Positions 48,753 to 60,087 of a DNA stretch of 64,000 bases are shown in pieces. Origin of the DNA: Stercorarius parasiticus (taxonomy: Eukaryota; Chordata; Aves; Charadriiformes; Stercorariidae). The DNA is taken from positions 1 through 64,000 of the forward strand of contig VWZL01001963.1 in NCBI GenBank assembly GCA_013396915.1, given 5' to 3'. A program made the position numbers and the translations under genes. The notes under the pieces were generated by a model. The model worked only from the letters and a program-made list of their open reading frames with translations, ran no database searches and was not told the origin of the DNA. How positions within the stretch are numbered: the stretch's first letter is position 1; every line of letters begins with the position of its first letter.

Positions 48753-51700
48753 TGATATTTCTGTATTTATTTGCAAAGTTTATCAGTTACAATGTGCTGA
48801 GGTGGCTTCAGCAGTAGAAGAGACACCTAAGCTTCATGCCTAGTTGTGTTCTTCCAGCAGGACATCCTGATGGAGCGGGACCTACTTGAGGCTGGGAGAA
48901 AGTGTTGTTTCCATCAGAGGAGTTTAATCACTTGGATATAGAAAGCTTGTCCAACAGCATCCCCATCACTTGCACTGATGTCAGACACGTAGTAAGAGCA
49001 AGGAGTGTGTAACATCATTAGTCTCTGTGATAAAATACCTGCTGCCCTTTCTGCTTTTGAGCAGGAAGTGGAGTTTGTTTTACTAGCCGTAATCCCCTCT
49101 ACAGAAATTCAACCTCATGTCTAAGTACCACTTCTACCATATAGCACTGGGCTGAAGGAGGATTTCAGTGCTGCTGAGACCTCTGCATAGGAGTGGACAC
49201 CATTCCTCAGTACTTCTGCATCCTCCAGATCTTGTTTGCCTTATCAGCCCCTTTGAATGCTCACATTCACACAGGGCAGACTATAGTAGAGATGATGGGG
49301 AACATAGGCTGAAACTGCCTCCTTTATTTGGGATACTAGTTTTATCAAGCTCTTACCTCCTTTCCTCTAGCTTTAAAATCTCAGTTCCTCAATGCATTCC
49401 TTTTTGATGCTGTCTTTAAAAATGGAAGTAGAACTGCAGCTAAAAAACAACCAAATAATCAAGCAAACTGAAAAATCCAGCAATAAATCCCACTCTCTTG
49501 CTCTGTCAGTCTTGTTAATTGCCACTTTATTTAATACCTTCCTCTTCTGCTAAAGGTTATTAAGAAGGGTGCTGAAGCCAGGCACACTTTCAAGCTGGTA
49601 TTTTATCAGACAGAGATTACACTGTGAGATTTCCATCTAGGCTTTCACACTAGGGATTCCCTCTGCTCACTGGTCCATAATGACTGACCTACATATCTCT
49701 ACCGACCAGGATTTTGCTGGATGACTGCATTACCCAGCAGAATTTGACTCCCTTTACTATATTCATTTGTCACAGCAATTAAACCCATGTGTCGATTTAT
49801 TGAGTGCAGGCCTGGTGTGAAATATAGGAATGCACATGACTCAGTCTTTTCTTTCTGACATTATACTACTTCTGCCCAAATTGCATTTGCCCATCTTCAT
49901 GCTGCTTTTAACTTGGTTAGAACTACTTTTTTGCTTCTAGGGACAAATAATGACCATATCCCTTCATTTTGTAACATCTCTTTCTTTCCCTCCCTCACCC
50001 TTTCTCCTTTATTTTTATTACCTTTATGTTGTTCATCGATGCCATGTCTTCTCTTTACTGAATGATATGGCATATATTCCATCCCTCCACAGCCATTCGC
50101 TTATGAAAATCTGAGCAAGACTTGAAGATGCATTGCAACCCTGTCTGGGAATCTGAGTTGGAAATGAGTATACAAAATCCCAAAAGATAATCTAGTCCTA
50201 ATGCCTCCTCAATTAGCTTCTTCAATAAATGGATGACAGCTGAAAAATAGGAATCATAAAGGGTTTTATCACAAAGGCTATGAGGTATACCCCTGGATGG
50301 CACAGTGAGGAAACTAGGGGCCAAGTTTCATCACTTTGGGTGCAAATCATACAGACTATGTATGTGGTGTAAAAACATAACTGGAAAGATTTTGGAGAGC
50401 AGACTTGTACTGAAACCACCAAAATATTCACCCTTGATTACAGCATTTATGGCAAGACATAGGAATGGCCTGATACCCCAGACCACTTCACATCCACATC
50501 CCTCAAAGCTCTCTTGCTCAGGACTCAGATCTGAAAAAGGACTCAAAGAGTCTGAGTTCAGTGGTGATCTTCATGTTTTTGCTTCAGCCTCCCTCCTGCC
50601 CTCATGGTGCCCAAGCTGTGCAGGCAATAGAATATTTGACATGACGGCGAGCCAGGAAGCAGAAGTTTTTCTTCAGACAGGGCTGAGCAGACCTGTGCTA
50701 AGCTCATACACTCTGGTTCCTTGGGAGAGACAAAAAGCTTTTCTCCATGCATGCGTACTATTGCAGGGACCACAGAAAACCCTTGGCCACTTTTTTTTAA
50801 AGCTCAGCCCTGGAGGAGGCAGAAAGCAGTCCTGCTCCCTATTCGTCTTCTAGAATAAAACCTACACGATTACAGTGTTCCCTAAGGATATACACACCAA
50901 CGGCTCAATTCTTTCATCAAACCAAAAAGTTCCAAGCCCATGGTTTCCCCTCCAGGAGAATATCTTTAAAGAAAAGTATGCCGGAAGAGAGGAATGCAAG
51001 AAAGAAAAAAAACTATAATACTCTGAAAAGGGCAAGTTGTCATTCCGGGCACACCCAGAGGTAGAAAGCAAAGGATTTCAACCCTCTGTCACAACAAGGT
51101 GATTTTCAAACCCTTAGTGAATTTTCTTACTATTTTAGTGCTGTATTAAATGCGGATGAGCAATGGAAAAAGGATTGGGGGTTAGTTACGCATATTTCCA
51201 AGCCTTTGCTGTTGTACAGTTTTCTAAGGGTAGGAACTATGTAGCTCCCTTTAGAAATGGGTTTGGGGCAATGAGCAAAATGGGCAAACAGGATTTTAGG
51301 GTAGTCTTGGGAAAAATGTCCCAATACTGGCAGAAGGAGGGATCTGAATAAACTTTTTTGTCTTTTCATCATTATGCTGCTCACCAGATCCCATGGTTTT
51401 GGGGCCCTTGTGGAAGACTGACTTGTCAAACTCTATATAGTGATCCCAAACAAGGTTTCGCTGTGACCTATCAGCTAAAGTGTGCATCTCCTAGTTACAT
51501 GAAGGGGAATCAAGACTATTGATTTTATCCAAGCAAATGAATCGTACAGCCTTCACCTCTGTTTGTCATGTCTCTGAACTTCAAGATAGGGAAACAACAC
51601 ACTTTTACCTTATGGTGCGTTTAATTCACCAATCTTTGCTGCATGGTTACTGATCAGTAGGAAGGAATGTGCTTCACAGTATGTTTAATGCACAGAGTTA

Positions 51701-54700
51701 AATAATAAGTTTTCCTGATGATTCCTCACATTATACATGTACTATGTGGGATTTGCACAACAGCACAGGAATAACAAAAGTCATAACAAGGAAACCTCTC
51801 ATTTGAGGTACTGAAGGTTTAAGTGTTTTTTGGAAAATAATGGAAGATTGGTGAGGAGGATTGTAAACACGCTCAGTTGACTTGCAGCTGGGGTGTCAAA
51901 AATTAAATATATCAAACTAATTGTTGTTTGTCCTTGTGTGTTGGATAAGTAGAACATCCGTGTTCAGATAACATAGGTCTGTCATAGACTTAAAGGCACC
52001 CTATAGAACATGCTTGAGATTCCTGCCCTGCTGTGGTAAAGATGAAAGCACAGTGACAAACTACGTCTGCGCGAATCCCTGATATACAGGAGAAAACAGC
52101 AGGTTCAGTGATCCTCTAGCATGGACTGAGCTCTGCAGTGCCTGCATCTCTGCTTCTGTGTCTCTGCCTGGATGCCGCTTTTGGGATCCCCGAGTTGGCA
52201 AGGTAACAGAAATAAATTTACTCTTTGCATTTCATCCATGTTTTTGTGGCTGTTTCTGCATCCTCTCTGTGCCGGCTCACAGAGTGTTTACAAAGAACAA
52301 ATTAACACCTTTCCTCTCCATTGACACAAAACTTTTCAATAGTTGTATTGATTTCCTTTTTAAACTCTTTCCCCTGTGATGACCTTAAACCTTGCCACAA
52401 TCCTCAAAAAAAAAAAAAAAAAGACATTTGGAATTTAATAAAATACGTGTATAAATAACTGACTCAAATCATCCCCTATACCATAACAGTTCCCCGTATC
52501 ACTTCTTTCCAAAGACAGACAAGCAGGATGAAAAGGATAGCAAGGAGAGGTTTCCTTGGCAACATGTGCTTGAAAGGATTCAGAACTTCCCCCTTCTTCC
52601 TAAGACTCAAATTTGTGTGTTTTTTTGTTTGTTTGCTTGTTCTTTTTTTCCCCTTAGACAGTCTTGTGTGAAGGGGAGGCAGGAATGTGAATCAAGCCAC
52701 TGGACCTGATCAGTCTCAGCTGCCAGAGATGGTTGTATACAGCAGACACGTGATTTGGACTCTGTTAGAGCTCTGAATTGGCCACTGCTCACGATGGACT
52801 CCAGCACCTCTAGAGTGAGAAGCAAACTTTCCTTGATGTATTCATAATCAGAGCTCATTGTTAGTCCTGTTGGGATTCACTCACTCACAGTTTTTTTAAT
52901 GCTTTTCTTTTCTTTCCCTTAAGGGTAAGCCAATAAATGGTGTAGGAAAAGTACATCCACTAAGCAACTTACATGATTAAAAGATTTTAAGATTCAGGTT
53001 CAGTTCACCTAATTTCAGATGCCTAAATGAGAAGCGTCCATCAGAGTGGAATCACTGTACGTTCCCATTCAGCTGACAAACATCCACAGCAATTCAGATC
53101 TTTGTTGGGCTGTTTTGTCTTCTGCAGGCACAGTCCAGATATGTTCATTCAGTGATGCTAGAATGTGTATGCTTCTATATTATGTATCTCACTGTGCATC
53201 CAGTCCTTAGAGACTATTTGTTTCCATGAAAATAGCTCAAAGAACAGAAGAGTGCAAGCTTACAACAGCTTACAATCAGTCCTGCATTTACAAATCTATT
53301 TGTCTTTTTATTCATTCCTCTAACTTCCCAAATCAGACAAATATAATTTGATGGTTTCAAGCTTCTTCAACTCTCTTCAGGTGTCCAGAACTACTCAAGA
53401 TTTACGCCAGTGAGCTGAGATGAATAGAGATAATTAAACCTACAGACACACAGGATGAAATTTAGTCCCACTGAAATCAATGGTAAATTGCCATCCTGGT
53501 GAGTACAGCAGTTGCCATTCATAGATTTGGTAGGCATTTCTTTAATGAGGAATCAAGTCAAAATATCAAAATATTCTTAATTCTGCATCATATTTCAGTA
53601 CAAGCTGTTCTATGAAGTCTGGTAGGAGAACTTCTTGTCTTGGCATCTCGAACAAACTATAAGGAGAGGATTGAGGACTGATGACTCTTTCCTGTATTAG
53701 CCTATAGGATGAGCATGATAGGAGCTGTTAATTGTGTTGCCTAGCTTTTTGTCCCCTGTGAACTAATCTAACAAACTTGATAACAGCACCATTGTTGTGT
53801 GAGGGAACATTGTGTGTGGTTGCAAACCAACACTTAGAGGCAATGGCCAAGTAATAACCTACGTTATTTCCAGATCAGAGACAACCTCTTTCTTTTGAGT
53901 CCTATGACAGTTTGTTGTCATTAGATAGAGAAAAAAAGGACCTGGATAAGAGCAGAGATAAGTTTGGGATAATGGGCTTTCATTTATAAAAAAAGATCAA
54001 TATATATATCACACATAAATGGTCAAGGACAGGCAGCTTGGAGAAGGAAGGCAGGCTGAATTAAGGTCAATATCAGAGACATGGAGAGAAATTCTGTGAC
54101 CTTTAGTACTCAGGAAGTTGGGCTGATAAATCAGAGACTCATAGAAAAGCCTGTGAAATAAGGAGGGGAAATACAAACTTTCAATGAGGAGCAGACTGGA
54201 ACATAGAGCAGGAGGCCCTATTTACTTTCTCTGAGGTTTGATCTCTTTGAATTTAATATCTGGGTTATCATATAAAGCAATATGAAGCTTGCAACCTCCT
54301 TTTGCTTATTTGGAAAAAGCTTACTTGGTCTTTGGAAGTAATTAAGGTATTTTGGGTTTTGTGTTTTTTCCTAACAACTATTCCAAGCATTCATTTGTTT
54401 TCATAATAATTAATTTGAACAAACTCCAGAAATATGTTTTAATACATTTGCAATTCCCAATAGAATAAGGCAAATTGCATTTTTACATCAGAGGACAAAT
54501 CAGTCCTCTTCTTCTTCTGGATGCACTGGAATGGTGCAAATAACAACCCACTGGGAACCTTGCGAAGTCTCAACTTCTTATTTGTTTAGCCATAATTGCA
54601 TATTTATAAATTAGAGCAGACTTCTCTAATTAATTTTGTATCATGCGAATAACATTGGTTTGTAACAACCTGCTATATTAGTAAAATCATTGCCAAGAAA

Positions 54701-55916
54701 ACATAGCGGTCTGGAGTCACATTTAGTTTGAAGGGAAATGAAAGGCAGCCAGAGCAGAGACTAGCCTTTTGTTTCACTCATGAGAGGTAATTACCAACTC
54801 CAAAATACAAAGATAAAAGCCTTTCAATAAACTGACACCTTCTGCACATTAAGTCCCCAGAATTTTTTTAATTCTGTCAGACACAAAGAAGATGTACAAA
54901 TAAAAACATGATTTTAAGTCAAGCCAACCAAAGCAACCTTATTTGGCAAAAAGGTGGTTATGATGGATTTCCTTCTGCGCTTAAGGAATCAGCATATGGA
55001 ACAGTGCAAGGCCCCATCCTAAAATGGGCACTCTGGTCACTCTGGATGCTTAGGTCTTTCTGCAATCAAACCTGTGGTCTATGTACTCAGGGGATCATTT
55101 GGGTATGAGCTGGCAGACATGACACAGAATTTACGGGAAATCTGTAAACCACAGCAGCTGGAAGCCAGGCAGGATGTCTCAAAGGGCATTAAACGCCTGT
55201 GTTTAGTAATCGAATCCTTCCCTTGATCTCTACAGGTCCATAGTACATGGTCTTCATTCTGCCTGAGGTGAAGCAGCTTACAAACCCCATCTGTTTTTAC
55301 AAGGAAAATCTTGTTATGGGCATCAGATTGGCAGAGCTAATAATTCATTTTTAGTAGAATTAGTGTATCAACTTTCTAAGCAAAAATACTACAGTTGTTC
55401 TTATTAGGCTAGGCATACTGTTATACAATTATCATTAATAATTCACTAAAGATTGATTTAGACAAACTCTAACATTTGCTCTCTTTGTTGTTGTAACTCT
55501 CAGCCTTCAACTGTCTCTCTGACTGTGAAGGTCAATGTTGCCTGCTTTTCCCAAGGTGGAAGGGATTATGAAGAGTTACCGATGACCCACGTTCTTCAGC
55601 CATCTTCACACGATGCTTATGGTGAGGAATTTCTTACTCCATACTTTGGAGAGCTTCCTGGGTATATTTTGATATGTTTTCTTAACACAGTCTGCTTTTT
55701 TTCATTGTTTACCAGCTAAAGTTTGAAGTTACACCATCACCATCCTCCTCGTCAATCAATACAAGGACCTGATGTTTTCTACACGGTTACACAGATTTGC
55801 TAGTCCTTTCCATACATGGCATTCACAGAGATAAGCTAAAAGGATTTAAGCTAAAATAATTTAGGCAATAGTTACCTGATAGCTAGGCAACTGTTATTAC
55901 AGCTAAACTAGGCTAC
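48753..55916. other. long unique stretch without supported gene
   Basis: 7.1 kb with no recognised transposable element. It includes a 182-codon open frame at 50305-50853 without known motifs (see rejected items), donor-like strings at 52199 (GGCAAG|GTAACA) and 53500 (ATCCTG|GTGAGT) whose upstream segments are closed in all frames or lack an acceptor, and the exon candidate at 55504. Confidence 0.55.
55504..55621 (+). other. candidate coding exon, 118 bp
   Basis: A very strong acceptor (CTCTTTGTTGTTGTAACTCTCAG) precedes 55504, and the donor is TATG|GTGAGG. One frame is open: 39 codons plus one base (phase 0 in, 1 out). The peptide reads VSLTVKVNVACFSQGG, then RDYEELPMTHVLQPSSHDAY, with an even, protein-like composition. 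The same frame stays open 97 bases past the donor, so openness alone is weak evidence. I do not recognise the family. Its phase does not join directly to the microexon at 38625, so an exon between them, or a different gene, would be needed. Confidence 0.35.
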
Positions 55917-56126
55917 AATCACAGAATCAAAGAATCACAGAATGGTTCGGGTTGGAAGGGACATTAAAGACCATCTAGTTCCAACCCCCTGCCATGGGCA
56001 GGGACACCTCCCACTAGACCAGGTTGCTCAAAGCCCCACCCAGCCTGGCCTTGAACACCTCCAGGGATGAGGCATCCACAGCTTCCCTGGGCAACCTGTT
56101 CCACTGCCTCACTACCCTTACCATAA
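55917..56126 (-). mobile_element. CR1 LINE 3' fragment
   Basis: It starts AATCACAGAATCAAAGAATC and covers the 3' UTR and the last ORF2 codons, breaking off near 56126 after CTTACCATAAA. It carries the common GCCATGGGCAGGGACACC form. The terminal 8-mers carry several substitutions. Confidence 0.96.
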
Positions 56127-57999
56127 ATCAGGTCAGGCTGAGAGTAATCTGGAAAAATCCTGATGCCAACCTTTGTGAGTTCTTCAGGTATTTTTGCATG
56201 ATGTCATCACCTTGGTGGCATTGCTGGAGCTGTCATACAGCACCATGACCTGTCTGTCTGGCAGCTGAATGTGCTCTGAAGGCACCTCTAAGCCAAGGGT
56301 TTATCCAAGGGTTCCTCTTCTGGAAATGTCCCTTTTCAAAGGCCTCTAAGAAGCAATATAGAGTGGACATTTTGGCCTGGAAGATACTTTCAGTGAAGAG
56401 GTAGCGATGGAATCTCATCTCAGTTTTTCTTGGTTATGTGACCTCTCTTTGCACTCTGCACTCTTAACTTGTATCAACAAGAAAACTAAAGTAAAGACTG
56501 TCCTACTTTCCCAAGGCAATGAAGCACCAGTGCCGGCTGGACATTAAGGAGGTCACCAAAATCACTGGCCTGATGAAAATACTCTAGCTGACCATTTTTC
56601 TCCTCAGAAATGTAAAATTCTTTAGCTCAATGATTTAAAAAAAATAATAATTCCTTAGGGTTTTCTTCTCTCTCAGGTCTCCAGAAAGAAATCTCGTAGA
56701 GCAAAGGATCATAGCAAACATTTACAGCTGATTATCCACCTTCAACATGGGTTTTTCAACTATTTTAAAGACTTTTTTTCTTTAATAGCAGCGCAAAGCT
56801 GTGTATACATGAAACACAGGCAAACAAAACCAGTTCTCTCTGGAGAGAAGATGAGAGAGAATGAACTGCACATGACCAATGTTAGTCACATTATTTGATG
56901 TACTGCTGGCAGGTATCCAAATATTACAGTGATGATGGTGGAATAATAACTTATAAAGAGCACGGTAATACAGATTATTAGAACTAATGCCTCCCTTGTC
57001 CATCTCCTTCACTTCATCTGTAGCAGACCAGAATGAAGGCTATTTGCACTGCAGATCATTGCAAAGAGGAATTGGAGCTGTTGTAGCAAATTTTACTAAG
57101 AAATCCAGAATTTAAAAAAGACTACTGCCTATTTTTTTAATTTTGCAAAGAAACCTCGTTGGATTCTGATTGCATAAAATCTGATTCACAGACAGTGTAA
57201 GCAAGCGTAGCTTCATTGGAGAGTGCTGCTCAGCCCTCAGGAAACATGTTGTTGGTGTCAACTGAGTAACCCTGATGAATTCAAGGGAGTTGTGATGATT
57301 TAAACCAGCTGAGAATATGGCCCGTATTATTCCATTCGTATCCTACTGTGGAAAAGTGTCATGAAAACCAGTGGCTGCCCATGTCACAGTTCTGCAGAGC
57401 CATGTGAGCGGCACAATGTGTTAAAAAAAAAAAAAAACAGTGGAAAAAGCATACTTTATTCTGCTTGCATTTGGATTTTTTCTGTTGCATTACAGCAATT
57501 TTTGCATTCAGGATTAACATTCTCAGTTTTAATATGTTTGCTTACATGAAATGCAGATTGTAATTAAATGTCAGTCTGCTTAATTGTGCCTTCATTTGTA
57601 TAAATTAGAATGTTGCTATAGAAAATAGAAGAAATAAACCACCTTTCATTTCCCTCTCAATATTATATCTGAATTAATAGTTAAATAAGAGGAGACAAAA
57701 TATTTTTTTTGGGAATCAGTGTTAATTAGTATTTCACAGCGTGGAAAGGATATGTTGCCACAGAGCATGTATCACTTGCTTCACAAAGACAAATGCTTCA
57801 ATAAAATGCTTTTTCTGCCCAGGGAGTGAGGAATGAGCACTGGCTCAGCAAACCAGCATTCAAAGACTTTTCTTCATACTGCTTGTTCTGGGTAATTATT
57901 TGGAGCCAGCACTGAGAAGGGATATGGGCTTTTTAGGTGGGACTTGAGTAGAATTAAGGCACCTGAATCCAAAAGGACTAATACAGAAAATTCTACTAC
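56127..57999. other. unique sequence, nothing supported
   Basis: No recognised repeat or exon. 57540-57700 holds several TAATTA/TTAATT-type cores but no clear composite site. An A-run lies at 57422-57436. Confidence 0.5.
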
Positions 58000-58202
58000 T
58001 TGGACTGCTCCAACAGGTCCATGTCCTTCTTATGTTCGAGGCCCCAAAGCTGGACACAGTATTCCACGTGGGGTCTCATGAGAGCAGAGTAGAGGGGCAG
58101 AATCACCTCTCTGGATCTGCTGGCCACGGTTCTTTTGATGCAGCTCAGGATGCGGTTGGCTTTCTGGGCTGCAAGCGCATATTGCCAGCTCTTGCTGAGC
58201 TT

Positions 58203-58442
58203 CTAATCCACCAACACCCTCAAGTTCTTATCCTCAGAGCTGTTCTCAATCTGTTCTTGGCCCAACCTGTATTTGTGCTTGGGATTGCCATGACCCAGGT
58301 GCAGGACCTTGTACTTGGCCTGGTTGAACTTCATGAGCGTTGCAAAGGTCCACTTCTCAAGCCTGTCCAGGCCCCTCTGTATGGCAACCCTTCCCTCCAG
58401 TGTGTCGACCGTGCCACACAGCTTGGTGTCATTAGCAAACAT
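58203..58442 (-). pseudogene. CR1 reverse transcriptase remnant with FAND motif
   Basis: The 79-codon open remnant starts FANDTKLCGTVDTLEGR, where the CR1 family normally has FADDTKL. One of the two metal-binding aspartates of motif C is therefore changed to asparagine (codon AAT). The text continues with LMKFNQAKYKVLHLGHGNPK, a family hallmark. The change and the flanking breaks make it inactive. Confidence 0.88.
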
Positions 58443-58516
58443 GCTGAAGATGCACTCAATCCCACTTATCCACTGCCACCAAAGATGTTAAACAGCACTG
58501 GTCCCAGCAGCAATCC

Positions 58517-58708
58517 CTAAGGAACGCCACTCATCACTGATCTCCACTTGAAAATTGAGCCATTGACCACAACTCTTTGAGTGCAGCCATCCAGCCAATT
58601 CCTTATCCACTGTGTGGTCCATCTGTCAAATTCATGTGCTTCCAATTTGGAGACCAGGATGTCGTGTGGGACACTGTCAAATGCTTTGCACAAATCCAGG
58701 TAGTTTTC
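58517..58708 (-). pseudogene. CR1 reverse transcriptase remnant (palm)
   Basis: The minus-strand frame reads [20 protein letters not shown], then [17 protein letters not shown] and [16 protein letters not shown] is the motif A region with its aspartate kept; SGVP begins the motif B region. It is separated from the 58203 remnant by a frame break around 58445-58516. Confidence 0.88.
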
Positions 58709-59647
58709 TAAAGCACATGAGCAGCCTTGGCAGCCAGGACCAGACTTTGACCCCCAGGGCAGGGACCATGGTAAAAATCTTGAGTGGTTTTGCATACAGT
58801 GGCAGATCTCATAGGGGATGGGTGAGAGTGATGCCTCCACCCTGTGTGCAATAACCTGCACCAAGATGGTTAGGGTTTTTCCTAGAAGATGGGGCAAATG
58901 GGTACAAACTTTCTTGACAGAGAAAAAGTGAAATAATTATTTCAGTTGTTGGGCAAGGTATAAATATACACTCAATATTCACTGAGCACTAACTGAGATG
59001 TCTTTTAATTATTTCTTTGTTACTGTCACCGTGACAATTCTGGATATTCTGTCTATACTTATAAATCACCAATTGCGTATTAAACCAATCTGCATGTTAT
59101 CTGAGGACCAGCTGCCAGCAAAAGAGAAATTTTGAGGTCTTCAGCAGATTGTTGCTTCCTTGCAGTGGGGTTTGAAATGAAAGTAGTTTGTGTTCATATT
59201 AGCCACGACAGAAGGTACTGCTGACAGGTGAGGCTGGTTGTAAGATGAGCATCAAGCTAGCAAGACAGAAGGGCCTCACAGCAGTAAGGCACGACTGGAT
59301 CGTGGTCACTGTAAAAAGCAGCAAGTAGATGTCTCCCTGTGCTGCTGGGATTGTCCTATGAATAAAACATTGCCAGGACGGAGATTTTACTGCTAACAAA
59401 GGAGCACACGCAGAGAAGTGCAGGCACTGTTAGGCCTGGTTTCTGTAGCGTTTCCTTGCCTTAGCTCACTATACTGAAAACTAATGGGCACACTTTGTAG
59501 CAAACAAGCACCATGCAAACAGCTATTTTAGATACAAAGTAGACATCTTTTAATGTTTCTTTTGTATGAATGCTGACCTGGTTTACCTGTAACAGGGTGG
59601 GGCTCATTCTGCATCGTTCAGGACTAGCATTTCTCCAGGAAGACATA
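58709..59647. other. unique sequence, nothing supported
   Basis: 58709-58900 is GC-richer and might be unrecognised repeat. No other feature is seen. Confidence 0.45.
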
Positions 59648-60087
59648 TCATAGAATCATAGAATTGTTAGAGTTGGAAGGGACCTTAAAGGTCATCCAGT
59701 TCCAACCCCCTGCCATGGGCAGGGACACCTCCCACTAGACCAGGCTGCTCAAAGCCCCATCCAGCCTGGCCTTGAACACCTCCAGGGATGGGGCAGCCAC
59801 AGCCTCTCTGGGCAACCTGTTTCAGTGCCTCACCACCCTCACAGTAAAGAATTTCTTCCTAATCTCTAATCTAAATCTTCCCTCTTTCAGTTTAAAACTG
59901 TTACCCCTTGTCTTATCATTACACTCCCTGAAAAAGAGTCCCTCCCTATCTTTCCTGTAGGCCCCCTTCAGGCACTGGAAGGCTGCGATAAGGTCTCCCT
60001 GGAGCCTTCTCTTCTCCAGGCTGAAAAACCCCAACTTTCTCAGCCTGTCTTCAGAGGAGAGGTGCTCCAGCCCTCTGAGCATCTTTG
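59648..60087 (-). mobile_element. CR1 LINE, 440 bp, low divergence
   Basis: It starts TCATAGAATCATAGAATTGT and covers the UTR and the ORF2 end up to CTCTGAGCATCTTTG. The first ~110 bp match the copy at 62990 almost exactly, including the diagnostic TTGTTAGAGTTGGAAGGGAC. A minus-strand ORF2 remnant (HLSSEDRLRKLGFFSLEKRR) is open through about 59822-60082. It appears to be one of the youngest copies here. Confidence 0.97.

Larger units (their letters stand above)
58000..58708 (-). mobile_element. CR1 LINE internal segment lacking the 3' end
   Basis: Read on the minus strand it runs from inside the reverse transcriptase (FCKAFD-type region near 58700) to GACCTGTTGGAGCAGTCC at 58000, where it stops well before the UTR. 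The 3' UTR and terminal repeats are missing, so it cannot have arisen by ordinary 3'-anchored insertion alone. A later deletion or rearrangement is likely. About 190 bp past 58708 I see no CR1 match. Confidence 0.93.

Noticed and set aside
50305..50853. 182-codon open frame, the longest in the window
   Set aside because: It starts at GTG, has no recognised motif, no nearby splice pair and a locally higher GC content that lowers stop frequency. Overlapping open frames also occur on the other strand. I treat it as chance.
53380..53500. Strong acceptor (CTCTCTTCAG) and donor (ATCCTG|GTGAGT) as a coding exon
   Set aside because: All three frames meet a stop within the segment, so it could at most be noncoding.
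58032..58520. 162-codon plus-strand frame
   Set aside because: It is antisense to the CR1 ORF2 remnant at 58203-58442 and has no independent support.
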